Shown in pieces: positions 1 through 8,251 of a stretch of DNA of 26,281 nucleotides; position 1 is the stretch's first letter, and every line of letters begins with the position of its first letter. The position numbers and the translations under genes are program-made. Source of the stretch: Planctomycetaceae bacterium (GTDB taxonomy: Bacteria > Planctomycetota > Planctomycetia > Planctomycetales > Planctomycetaceae); contig JAGQQP010000005.1 in the NCBI GenBank assembly GCA_020426085.1, positions 1 to 26,281 on the forward strand. Reading direction: 5' to 3'. Under the pieces are notes generated by a model that ran no database searches, had not been told where the DNA came from, and was given only the letters and a program-made list of their open reading frames with translations.

Positions 1-152
1 ATTTTTATGAAACAAGCGAAGTATCGCACTCGGGGGATCAAAGCTGATCTTGCCCCATATCCGCTTCTGCCGGTATGATGCCGCGCCTGTTGGCTTTAGC
101 TCTGTTTCTCGACGTACTACAACCTGCAAAATTAATTGATCAATTTATAGCG

Positions 153-1256
153 ATGAGTTCACAGCACAATATTTTATCTCTCACGAATCAGATTGAAGCC
201 AGTCGTATCTGCCTGATTAAACCCAGTGCATTAGGAGACGTCGTACAGACGCTCCCCATTCTGCCGGTTCTCAAAGCCAGATTTCCTGATGCTCAGATCT
301 CCTGGGTGATTCGTGACAGTTTTGCGAATCTTCTGGAAGGCCATCCACACATCGATGAAATCATCCCTTTCAGCAGGCGGAGTTCAATTCCCTACTGGTG
401 GGGATTCCTGAAAGACCTGAAACAGCGACAGTTTGATCTCGTTCTCGACCTGCAGGGCTTGATGAGAACCGGACTCATGACCGCAGCCACACGAGCCCGC
501 TGGCGAATCGGCATTGAAGCAGCACGTGAAGGTTCCCATCTGGCATACAACATGACCATTCCGGAAACAAGTCGTTTTGTTCCCGCCTATCAGAAATACT
601 GGAATGTTGCCGATGCCTTCGATTCGGGTGAAACCAGCCGTGATACCCGGATCTTTATCGCCGATGAAGATCGAGCCTGGGCAAAGAAGACCCTCTCTGC
701 CGGAGAACAATCCTGCCCCACGCTGGCCATTCATGCCGGAGCACAATGGATTACCAAACGCTGGCCCCCGGAAAGCTTCGCAGCCGTAGGTGCCAAAGCA
801 ATCCGCCACTTTCGCTGCAATATCGTTCTGGTAGGCACTGCAGACGAACGTCCTTTGACCAACCAGATCGAACAGCTGCTGCATAAATTCGTGCCGACTG
901 GCCGCGTCCTCAATCTGGCAGGGGAGACAACCCTCAAACAACTGGCTGCAGTATTGATGGAAACAGATTACGTACTCACCAATGACTCCGGCCCGATGCA
1001 TCTGGCCGCCGGTCTGGGAACACCTGTCACTGGGATCTTTACCTGCACGAGTTCACTTCGCTCAGGCCCTCCCGGCAAACAGCACGAGCTTGTCTCAACG
1101 AACGTGGACTGCGCAGCAAGCTATCAGAAACGTTGCCCCAAACGTGGGCCACAAAACTTGTGTTGCATGGACGAACTGGAAGTCACCCGTGTCTGGCAGG
1201 CTCTGTATCGTCTGATCTCACGCCATGCTGCACAGCGGAAAACCAGCGCCGCTTGA
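153..1256 (+). CDS. Glycosyltransferase family 9 (LPS heptosyltransferase-like)
   Basis: Predicted GT-B transferase that moves a heptose-type sugar from a nucleotide donor to a lipopolysaccharide core at the inner face of the cytoplasmic membrane. Numbered from ATG 153 (367 aa), residues 18-36 carry the family N-terminal strand and loop (ICLIKPSALGDVVQTLPIL). HAGAQWITKRWP lies at 194-205 and the donor-site stretch LTNDSGPMHLAAGLGTP at 275-291. The C-terminus has the Cys-rich block usual in this family (C320, C328, C337, C338). Length is normal. An in-frame ATG at 75 would add 26 residues outside the family core. I prefer 153, although neither start has a clear ribosome-binding site. It converges with the kinase gene on the other strand, 13 bases away. 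The exact acceptor (WaaC-like, WaaF-like or another sugar) cannot be read from sequence. Confidence 0.88.
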   Translation: MSSQHNILSLTNQIEASRICLIKPSALGDVVQTLPILPVLKARFPDAQISWVIRDSFANLLEGHPHIDEIIPFSRRSSIPYWWGFLKDLKQRQFDLVLDLQGLMRTGLMTAATRARWRIGIEAAREGSHLAYNMTIPETSRFVPAYQKYWNVADAFDSGETSRDTRIFIADEDRAWAKKTLSAGEQSCPTLAIHAGAQWITKRWPPESFAAVGAKAIRHFRCNIVLVGTADERPLTNQIEQLLHKFVPTGRVLNLAGETTLKQLAAVLMETDYVLTNDSGPMHLAAGLGTPVTGIFTCTSSLRSGPPGKQHELVSTNVDCAASYQKRCPKRGPQNLCCMDELEVTRVWQALYRLISRHAAQRKTSAA

Positions 1257-1269
1257 ACGGTACACAGAT

Positions 1270-2958
1270 TTATCTTTCAGGCCGTCTCAATTCATAATAC
1301 CGGCTGAGTACTCTCACACGGTAGATCTGATAAGCGGTGATCAGCCCCAGGATCGCCAGCACCATGCTGTAGATAACAGGATACTGCCATAACACAGCCA
1401 GCTCAGGCCTGACCAGTACCAGCACTGTGACCGCAAGCAGTGACAGGACTGTGGTAAACAAAACCAGACGCACATAGAAAAACAGACCAGCCGAAACAAT
1501 CAGCATGGGATAGCCAATCAGTAAGATTCCGATCGGTGCATCCGCCAGAATCAGTAACCCGGTTAACAGAGACACATCAGCGGCTGACCAGCAGAACCGA
1601 ACCTTGATTTTGTTTTCCAGGTGATCCAGTCCCCACTGAAAAAACAGAGCCAGTATGGCCCAGAGCGCAAACAGAGTCATAATCTTCAAGTGATAATTGA
1701 AGTCGACCCCTTGCGTTGAATACACGGTCTGAATAATTCCACTGGCCAATACAATGGCAGATAACCGCGAAACCAGAGCAGGCTGCCTGCGAAACCAGCG
1801 CTGGAACTGCTGCCTCAAATTCGCAGGCTGCGCCAAAACGGGTTCCCCGGCGATAAACCGTTCCAGATCGTCCGCTAACTCCTGAGCTGTCTGGTAGCGT
1901 GCAGCCGGGTCTTTTTCCAGACACTTCAGACAAATCAGTTCCAGAGGTCCGGGGATGGATGCATTCTGCACGCGAGGCAGGGGAGGTTCCCCTTCAATCA
2001 CCGCCACCAGGGATTCCAGAGGGCTCTGCTGCTTGAACGGCGAGATCCCCGTCAGTAGCTCATACAAGATAATCCCCAGGCTGAAGATATCACTACGCGC
2101 AGAAATTTCATCCAGTTGCCCCGCCGCCTGCTCGGGAGACATGTAACCGGGAGTACCAATAATCATTCCACTCTGAGTTTGTGCATCCTGCACGTCATCC
2201 AGCTGTTGAGACGCAAATATTTTCGCAAGTCCGAAATCGGTTACATAAGCAACTCCCTGATCATCAATCAGGATGTTAGATGGTTTCAGATCGCGATGGA
2301 CAATCTCCTGGGAATGCAAATAATCAACGGCTTTTGTAACCTGCTGCATCAGCGAAGCAATCTGGTAATAATCCCGACCTGCATCGTGATTTATGAATTC
2401 CAGCCGCGAGTTTGCTAACGAGCCTCCCGGAATATAATCCATCGTGAAGTAATGCTGCCCCATCTGCTGACCGACTTCATGAATGGAAATAATATTCGCA
2501 TGCTGTAACCGTCCCGCTGCCCGGGCCTCCTGGTAAAACCGGCGTACCTCTTCTTCCGATGCGAACTGATGACTTAAGATCGTCTTTAAGGCCACAATCC
2601 GGTTCAGGTCTTTCTGGCGGGCTTTATAGACAATTCCCATCCCGCCACGCCCCAGTTCTTCCAGCAGTTCATAGTTGCCGAATTGAGTCACCTTTCCAGG
2701 AGCAGTGCGTTGTGGACCAGGTGTCGCCTGGAGCAGAGTGGCATCGTGAGGTCCCAGAGAATCTGACAACTGTCCGCTTTCTTCTCTGCGGGGGGCAAGT
2801 TGTTCCAGCGAATCCAGACATGCCATCAGAGGCCTTAATTCCGGATTGACCGCCTGTAAACTATGGCAACTTTCCTGATCACTGTTCTGCAAATAGTCTA
2901 CATATTGATTCAGTACTTTAATCACGGACTCGGATGATTGATCCTGTTCGTTATCCAC
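1270..2958 (-). CDS. Ser/Thr protein kinase with multi-span C-terminal membrane domain
   Basis: Hanks-type kinase, 562 aa. A disordered N-terminus (1-95) precedes a full catalytic domain (about 97-370): glycine loop GRGGMGIV 103-110, ATP lysine K125, HRDLKPSN 221-228 with catalytic D223, DFG 241-243, and GTPGYMSPEQ 268-277. Residues 380-395 are basic. About five hydrophobic segments follow between roughly 398 and 545, so the kinase domain sits in the cytoplasm on a membrane anchor with no obvious extracytoplasmic sensor. The start is GTG. It lies 51 bases downstream of the sigma-factor gene in the same direction, so the two are probably co-transcribed. In planctomycetes this pairing suggests that the kinase adjusts the sigma factor or its targets; that is inference. 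The substrate is unknown. Confidence 0.93.
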   Translation of the reverse strand: MDNEQDQSSESVIKVLNQYVDYLQNSDQESCHSLQAVNPELRPLMACLDSLEQLAPRREESGQLSDSLGPHDATLLQATPGPQRTAPGKVTQFGNYELLEELGRGGMGIVYKARQKDLNRIVALKTILSHQFASEEEVRRFYQEARAAGRLQHANIISIHEVGQQMGQHYFTMDYIPGGSLANSRLEFINHDAGRDYYQIASLMQQVTKAVDYLHSQEIVHRDLKPSNILIDDQGVAYVTDFGLAKIFASQQLDDVQDAQTQSGMIIGTPGYMSPEQAAGQLDEISARSDIFSLGIILYELLTGISPFKQQSPLESLVAVIEGEPPLPRVQNASIPGPLELICLKCLEKDPAARYQTAQELADDLERFIAGEPVLAQPANLRQQFQRWFRRQPALVSRLSAIVLASGIIQTVYSTQGVDFNYHLKIMTLFALWAILALFFQWGLDHLENKIKVRFCWSAADVSLLTGLLILADAPIGILLIGYPMLIVSAGLFFYVRLVLFTTVLSLLAVTVLVLVRPELAVLWQYPVIYSMVLAILGLITAYQIYRVRVLSRYYELRRPER

Positions 2959-3009
2959 AATTCTGCACTCTCTCTATACCAAGTCCACGACTGAATTGCA
3001 TTGCTGTTT

Positions 3010-3621
3010 TCAAGGATGTTCCAGACGCTCCTGCAACTGGTTTAACGCTCTGAGCCAGAGCATCTGAACGGCCCCCGGACTGCGGTTCATTCTCTCCGCG
3101 ACCTGTTTAAACGAAAGCCGTTGCAGATTCCGCAGCATAATCACCTCCTGATAATCTTCAGGCAATTCGGAGACAGCATCTGCCATCAGAATTTCCTGCT
3201 CGCGATTCAACAGGATGCGACTGGGAGTGTCCATCGAATCTTTCAACTCCCAGTTCTGAGCAGCTGACCGAGATGCTGCAGCCCCGTACTGATCCAGTGA
3301 AAACTCCCGTTTCACGTCACGTTTGGCCGCCCCCTGATATTTTCTGGCAAAATCCAGAGTATTATGTTTCAGGATTCCCCGCAGCCAGCCCAGCCATTCC
3401 GCTTCCGTTTCCCCTTTGAACTGCTCAAGCCCCTGGTGCGCTTCCAGTAAAGTTTGTTGCACCAGATCGGAGGCATCGACTTTCGTACGCATCCAGCCTT
3501 CAATTTGTGCCCGGGCCACCAGTGAAATATAGGCACGGCATTTCTGCAACAATTCATTTTCAGCAGCTCGATCTCCGGCACGAGTGCGTTGAATCAGCTC
3601 TTGAAAATGAGTTTGCGACAT
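3010..3621 (-). CDS. Planctomycete-type ECF-like sigma-70 family factor
   Basis: RNA polymerase sigma factor, 203 aa, with regions 2 and 4 only. Region 2 covers about residues 15-95 and includes DLVQQTLLEAH followed by WLGWLRGILKHN. A linker of about 60 residues follows (FSLDQYGAAASRSAAQN...). Region 4 covers about 150-200: LPEDYQEVIMLRNLQRLS, then the helix-turn-helix FKQVAERMNRSPGAVQMLWLRAL. This form resembles the Rhodopirellula/Verrucomicrobium sigma group. No anti-sigma factor gene is next to it; the next gene downstream is a membrane-bound Ser/Thr kinase, which may regulate it instead (inference). The start is ATG, with a weak GGGA about 8 bases upstream. Confidence 0.93.
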   Translation of the reverse strand: MSQTHFQELIQRTRAGDRAAENELLQKCRAYISLVARAQIEGWMRTKVDASDLVQQTLLEAHQGLEQFKGETEAEWLGWLRGILKHNTLDFARKYQGAAKRDVKREFSLDQYGAAASRSAAQNWELKDSMDTPSRILLNREQEILMADAVSELPEDYQEVIMLRNLQRLSFKQVAERMNRSPGAVQMLWLRALNQLQERLEHP

Positions 3622-3700
3622 GATTGATTCCCGGACTCCAATTTGACTGAGATCGCTGACAGTTTATCCTGACAGAAAGCAAATCGGTTCTCAACCGTCG

Positions 3701-4570
3701 TCATCTCTTTTTATACTTGTTGCTGGCTTCTTTGAGCAGGGCTCGCTCCTGATCAGTCAGGCTGGCTTCACCTTCACGGCTGATCTTCTCCAGAATCGCA
3801 TCGACGCGTTCATCAAGACTTGCCTTGGAAAGATGTGAGTCTTCCTCTGAATACACCCGGAATTTCTTTTTTCTGGCAGAGCGGTTGATCTGGAAACGGT
3901 TCCATTTACTGTCGAACTGTCGAGTGAGATTCCAGCCGTAATATTTGTAAGCGACTCCGAACGCTGCCCCCCCTAAGTGAGCAAAATGTGCGACAGCATC
4001 TCCCCCCGGGTTGATGAATCCAAACAGATCAACGGCGGCATACAGTACAGCCAGCCAGCGTAATTCGATAGGCAATACAAAAAACAACAGGACCGTCATA
4101 CGGGGAAAGTACATGGCCGTCAGAAAGACAACAGCCATTACCCCGCCGGAAGCACCAATCACCGGAATCGGACTGATCCCGACATGGCACAGGCCACTGA
4201 TCACAATTGCTGTCAGATAAAAGGTCAGAAACTCACGGGATCCCAGAATCGGCTCCACCGCACGACCAAACATCCAGAGCACAAACATATTGAAAATGAT
4301 GTGAGTGAGGGGATTCAGCGCATGACAAAAACCGTATGTCAGCAGCCGCCAGATCTGAAACTGAGAAAAGAGTTGAGCACGTCCCAACTCAAGATAGTCG
4401 ATTACCGCTGATGATCCCTGACCATCTGCTGTAGCCATCTCAACCAGAAAGACAGCCACATTTGCAATCAGGATATATTTGATAGCCCAGCCACCGGAAG
4501 CGACGCCAAACGAGCGATAATTCCCTCCACCACTTTCATGCCGCAGGTAATCCCGGCTCTCAATCCCCAT
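3701..4570 (-). CDS. Rhomboid family intramembrane serine protease with C-terminal helical tail
   Basis: Six-helix rhomboid protease that cleaves transmembrane substrates inside the membrane, 289 aa. Catalytic serine S141 lies in GASGG (139-143) and catalytic histidine H198 in AHLGG (197-201). H90 and N94 form the HxxxN oxyanion pair, so the active site is complete. Membrane segments span about 28-212. A basic linker (216-237) leads to a cytoplasmic tail (about 250-288) predicted to be two helices joined by LT, like the tail annotated as DUF6576 in some rhomboids. The same tail occurs on the site-2-protease-like protein at 13512-14507. The gene lies between a coiled-coil membrane protein (108 bases upstream) and the sigma factor (79 bases downstream), all in one direction. 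The substrate is unknown. Confidence 0.94.
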   Translation of the reverse strand: MGIESRDYLRHESGGGNYRSFGVASGGWAIKYILIANVAVFLVEMATADGQGSSAVIDYLELGRAQLFSQFQIWRLLTYGFCHALNPLTHIIFNMFVLWMFGRAVEPILGSREFLTFYLTAIVISGLCHVGISPIPVIGASGGVMAVVFLTAMYFPRMTVLLFFVLPIELRWLAVLYAAVDLFGFINPGGDAVAHFAHLGGAAFGVAYKYYGWNLTRQFDSKWNRFQINRSARKKKFRVYSEEDSHLSKASLDERVDAILEKISREGEASLTDQERALLKEASNKYKKR

Positions 4571-4678
4571 TGCCCAACGTATCCTTATGTGTCAGTTCGT
4601 AATTCCGGGCGTCTGAAGACGGGACGCCTGCCATCCATGCTGGTGTGGTGTGAAGCCTGCCTCACTCATTTGCGATGA

Positions 4679-5554
4679 TCATGATTTGGGTTTGGGGAGC
4701 TGATTGCTGAGTTTGCTTACCTCATCAATCAATTCCAACTGCTTCTGGTAAATTGTAATCAGTTCGCGTCTTAATCGATCGGTTTCAGCGAATTCCTGGT
4801 TTCGTTCCTGTTCTTCCTCTTCCAGACCGGCAACCAGTCCTTTGCGGAGCTCGACAGGCAGAAGTTCATCCTGGGGAGCGTTGTCAGAACCGATCAGTTC
4901 ACTGACCCGGACTTCCAGGCGCTCTTTCGCAGCCGCCAGCAGACGGTTCAGATCCTGAATATGATCCTGCTTCAATTTGTACTGTTCATCACTTTGTACT
5001 ATTTGATCCCGCAGATCACGCAAGGTGTTCATATAGTTGAGTGGAACCAGTTCCCGCATTCTCCAAACACCATTTTTCCAGGTAGCCACCTCTCCGGCAA
5101 CGGGAGGATTGACCGGTATCAGTAGTGTTCTGTCGTTGGGCTTGAAGCGAAACGCACCGACAAAGCTGGAAGGGTTGGAATTCGCTGGATTTGTCTGAGG
5201 CTGGAATGCATAGAAGACCTGAGTTGCTGCAGCTTCGGGCGACATTTCTCCCCCCAGAACCTGACCATTATTCAGTGCCACCTGAATCTCTCCGGTCTGC
5301 GGACTATTAATTTTCACTTCTGCATCCCAGTATCGATCCCAGCCCAGCATGGTCCGGGTTAATTCTCTGAGAAGCTGTTGGCGTTCTTTTTCCCGGGCTT
5401 CAATTTCTGTTGTATTTTTCTCAATCTGAGTTTTATTCTTCTCTACAACTTTGAGCCAGCTTCCCCTGACATCCAGCATTTTAGATGTCAGCAGAACTGC
5501 CCCTACTGTTGTAATGGCGACCAACCAGACCAGGACTACTCCGGATTTATGCAT
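4679..5554 (-). CDS. Membrane-anchored coiled-coil protein, function unknown
   Basis: 291 aa, not recognised as a named family. One N-terminal membrane segment (about 6-25, VVLVWLVAITTVGAVLLTSK) is followed by a charged coiled-coil region (about 36-66, rich in K/E/Q). A central part (70-175) is probably a beta-rich globular domain with NGQVLGG and a short FYAFQP stretch. A second long coiled coil occupies about 178-285. The anchor has no Cys lipobox and no clear cleavage site, so it is probably a signal anchor with the body outside the cytoplasm. It is the first gene of a same-strand run leading into the rhomboid protease, which makes it a conceivable rhomboid substrate or partner (inference only). 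Confidence 0.75.
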   Translation of the reverse strand: MHKSGVVLVWLVAITTVGAVLLTSKMLDVRGSWLKVVEKNKTQIEKNTTEIEAREKERQQLLRELTRTMLGWDRYWDAEVKINSPQTGEIQVALNNGQVLGGEMSPEAAATQVFYAFQPQTNPANSNPSSFVGAFRFKPNDRTLLIPVNPPVAGEVATWKNGVWRMRELVPLNYMNTLRDLRDQIVQSDEQYKLKQDHIQDLNRLLAAAKERLEVRVSELIGSDNAPQDELLPVELRKGLVAGLEEEEQERNQEFAETDRLRRELITIYQKQLELIDEVSKLSNQLPKPKS

Positions 5555-6251
5555 CAGTATAGAACCTTGATGGAATCAGACGAGATTCACTCTCGTAATC
5601 TTGTTTTGAATCTAAAGATAATAATGTTCGGTATATTCAACGCTTACCGTAATTTCAACTTCTCGGAACAGACTACGGGAATCAGCTGAAACGATCCCCT
5701 GTTTCTAACATCGACGTTCTGGAACTCATGATCGAAAATAATTCATCTGGTATCAATTATACGTATAGATCCAGAAGAGATCTCTCCAGAGAGACTGGAA
5801 TGCAGCTGAAAGCCAATCTGAGCTATGTATTTAATGATAAGTCCCCTGATAAATCAGGGTCAAGCAGAAACCCAGATTATACTACTTCTCCTGGCTGGAT
5901 AATCAATAAAACCGGTACAAAAGGGCAATATCTCCGAGCAGCAAACCTGAAACAGCAACAGCTGCTGAACAGGTTCCTGTAAACAATACACAGAGACTGT
6001 TTGAATTCGTCCACATTCTATCCTCGGTTTCCGTGCAATTTATGCTCGAATGGCTTATAAAAGACCCAGGATATAAACTGTTCCAGAATCAATGCTTCCC
6101 TAATTTTTCTGGAGTTCTGAATGTTGCGTTTTTCCCGACGCAGATTACCCTATCAAAATGCTGACAGTCTCAAATTAATTTAATGATTTTTAAAAGCAGC
6201 TCCCACAGCAGATTCTTCTGCCACCAGACTCTTCAACAGAGGTAACCCACT
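5555..6251. other. Divergent intergenic region without a supported gene
   Basis: About 700 AT-rich bases between the divergent coiled-coil gene (minus) and the YkgJ-type gene (plus), so both promoters should lie here. I could not find a convincing -35/-10 pair for either. A short palindrome, CCCTGAT-AA-ATCAGGG, sits at 5844-5859. It has no T-run and therefore does not look like a terminator. An 84-codon plus-strand frame (5728-5982) has no ribosome-binding site and no recognisable protein features. Confidence 0.5.
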
Positions 6252-6704
6252 ATGTCAACAGTGACAGTCAAACGAACTGAACTCAAACCGGGCGAAGTTT
6301 TGTGCAGCTATTGCACGGCCCGCTGCTGTCGTTATTTTGCGCTGCCGATTGAGACCCCCGATAGCTGGGAAGACTACGACCACATGCGCTGGTATGTCAT
6401 GCATGGAAGCTGTGCCATTTTTGTTGATGACGATGTCTGGTTCCTGATGGTCTATGGCGACTGTAAATATCTGCTGGAAGATTATCGCTGTGGAAATTAC
6501 GAAGATCGACCTAAAATTTGTCGTTCTTACACAACGGATGAATGCGAATACGATAATGATGGCACCTACGACCGCCTGTTCGAAACTCCGGAACAGATCT
6601 GGGAATACGCCCACGCCGTACTGCCTCCCAAAAAGAAAAAGAAAAAAGAAAAAAATTCCGCCACTGAAACGTCCCACCAGAAGCTTCCCATTGTCCATAT
6701 TTAA
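6252..6704 (+). CDS. YkgJ-type cysteine-cluster protein
   Basis: Small cytoplasmic metal-binding protein, 150 aa, of the YkgJ/UPF0153 type. The N-terminal signature CxxCxxxCC is at C18, C21, C25, C26. Further cysteines are at C54, C71, C80, C90 and C98, the last ones in the family context RCGNYEDRPKICRSY. These probably bind zinc or an Fe-S cluster; the family's biochemical role is not settled. The C-terminus is unusual: PPKKKKKKEKN (125-135) encoded by a purine run almost entirely of A, followed by a polar tail. The start is well supported by AGAGGTAA at 6238-6245. It lies 83 bases upstream of hisS on the same strand and may be co-transcribed with it. Confidence 0.88.
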   Translation: MSTVTVKRTELKPGEVLCSYCTARCCRYFALPIETPDSWEDYDHMRWYVMHGSCAIFVDDDVWFLMVYGDCKYLLEDYRCGNYEDRPKICRSYTTDECEYDNDGTYDRLFETPEQIWEYAHAVLPPKKKKKKEKNSATETSHQKLPIVHI

Positions 6705-6787
6705 TAGAATGACTGAGATCATCCACTTTTCCTAATTATTTTCAGGCAGCGAACTGCTCTGCTGCCATCCAATACGGTAGAACGACT

Positions 6788-8110
6788 GTGAAAAAAGACT
6801 TAATTGAACCACGGACTCTCAAAGGATTCCGAGATTACCTCCCCGCGGCGATGATTCCCCGTGAACAACTGATTGAAACAGCCAAGTCAGTCTACCGCAG
6901 TTATGGTTTCAGCCCGATCGACACTCCAGCACTGGAATACACCGAAATCCTGACAGGCAAGGGGGGCACTGAATCGGATAAGCAGATGTTCCGCTTCGAA
7001 CAGGGAGGGCGGGACGTTGCCATGCGATTTGATCTGACCGTACCGTTTGCCCGCTTCGCTGCCCAGAATATTGGTGAACTGGGTACTCCGTTTAAACGCT
7101 ATCATGTTGGTACAGTCTGGCGTGGTGAACGACCTCAAAAAGGTCGCTACCGCGAGTTTGTCCAGTGTGATTTTGACACAATCGGAACCACATCCAATTC
7201 AGCCGATATCGAAACTCTGTTCATCATTCATGATCTGATGGTAAAAATCGGTTTCTCCGATTTTACGATTCACATCAATAACCGTAAGATCCTGAACGGT
7301 CTGCTGGAAATTCTGGATCTCCAGTCACGTTCGGCGGATGTACTAAGGGCACTCGACAAGCTCCCCAAGATCGGTGCCGACGCTGTGATTAAAGAAATGC
7401 AGGAGCAGGGGGGCCTGACTCAACAACAGGCGGAAAAAGTGATTTCCCTGACCACTGTTGAAGGTTCTACGGCGGAGATCCTGAATTCACTCGACAAACA
7501 GCTGACTGGTAATGAATGTGGAGAGCAGGGGGTCGCATACCTGAGGGAAGTCTTTGATGCCGTCGACAAAGCCGGCATCGTCAGCGAACGAATCGTCCTG
7601 GACCCCTCAATTGCCCGCGGACTCGATTATTACACCGGAACCATCTACGAAACGTTTCTGAACCAGCTGCCTGGTATCGGCAGTGTCTGCTCGGGAGGGC
7701 GTTATGACAACCTCGCAGAACTGTTCACAACACAGCAACTGCCAGGTGTTGGAGCCAGTCTGGGTCTGGATCGGCTGCTGGCCGCCATGCAGGAACTGAA
7801 TCTACTGGATGAGATTTCGACTCCCGCTCCGATACTGGTCACGCAGATGGACGCAAAATATACCCCCGACTATCTCAGAATCGCCCGCGATCTCCGGATG
7901 TACGGTTTTAACGTCGAAGTCTACCCGGACACAAAAGCCATCAAAAAACAGTTCAAATACGCCAATCGACACGGTTTCAAAATCGTGATCGTCGCCGGAG
8001 ATGAGGAATTTGAAAAACAGGAATGGCAGGTCAAGGATATGCAGACAGGGACTCAGACTGCCGTCCGCAAGGAAGAACTGCTGGAACATATCAGACGGAT
8101 CCTGACGTAA
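6788..8110 (+). CDS. hisS: Histidyl-tRNA synthetase
   Basis: Class II aminoacyl-tRNA synthetase that charges tRNA-His with histidine in the cytoplasm, 440 aa, near the usual length. Motif 1 region contains GFRDYLPA (13-20). Motif 2 is RYHVGTVWRGERPQKGRYR (104-122) followed by FVQCDFDTIG. The histidine-specific signature ARGLDYYTG is at 276-284 and motif 3 GVGASLGLDRLL at 320-331. The anticodon-binding domain fills about 345-440. The start is GTG, placed by alignment of the N-terminus with the family; the upstream GGTAG is only a weak ribosome-binding site. All catalytic motifs are intact. Confidence 0.97.
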   Translation: MKKDLIEPRTLKGFRDYLPAAMIPREQLIETAKSVYRSYGFSPIDTPALEYTEILTGKGGTESDKQMFRFEQGGRDVAMRFDLTVPFARFAAQNIGELGTPFKRYHVGTVWRGERPQKGRYREFVQCDFDTIGTTSNSADIETLFIIHDLMVKIGFSDFTIHINNRKILNGLLEILDLQSRSADVLRALDKLPKIGADAVIKEMQEQGGLTQQQAEKVISLTTVEGSTAEILNSLDKQLTGNECGEQGVAYLREVFDAVDKAGIVSERIVLDPSIARGLDYYTGTIYETFLNQLPGIGSVCSGGRYDNLAELFTTQQLPGVGASLGLDRLLAAMQELNLLDEISTPAPILVTQMDAKYTPDYLRIARDLRMYGFNVEVYPDTKAIKKQFKYANRHGFKIVIVAGDEEFEKQEWQVKDMQTGTQTAVRKEELLEHIRRILT

Positions 8111-8166
8111 TCGCCGTTATTACTTCTGTCAAATTTCATCCGAACTGCTGTTGATATTACTTCATC

Positions 8167-8189
8167 AAGTATAGATACTTACAGTATCT
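8167..8189 (+). repeat. Overlapping inverted repeats that can form alternative stems
   Basis: Three short arms overlap. AAGTAT (8167-8172) pairs with ATACTT (8175-8180). AGATACT (8173-8179) pairs with AGTATCT (8183-8189) across a three-base loop. The middle arm is shared, so only one pairing can form at a time. The element lies between hisS and the HYExAFE gene, about 63 bases before the latter's start. The arms are AT-rich and short, so the structure would be weak. No T-run follows, so it is not a classical terminator. Confidence 0.4.
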
Positions 8190-8251
8190 TGCCAACCTGC
8201 TCACAAAAGAACAGATCGACTGATCATCTTTGATAGGGGAAAGTAATCCAG

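Noticed and set aside
1..78. Possible 3' end of an upstream plus-strand gene
   Set aside because: One frame is open from base 1 to TGA 76-78 (overlapping ATG 75) and another to TGA 45-47. The stretches are too short to tell which, if either, is coding.
384..1001. 205-codon minus-strand frame
   Set aside because: It lies entirely antisense to the glycosyltransferase, whose motifs are clear. The protein is Cys/Gly-rich with no family signature.
5556..5561. TATACT on the minus strand just before the coiled-coil gene
   Set aside because: It ends one base before the ATG, so transcription would start inside the gene. Not usable as its promoter with this start.
5728..5982. 84-codon plus-strand frame in the divergent gap
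   Set aside because: No ribosome-binding site, no membrane or domain features, polar random-looking composition. Treated as chance.
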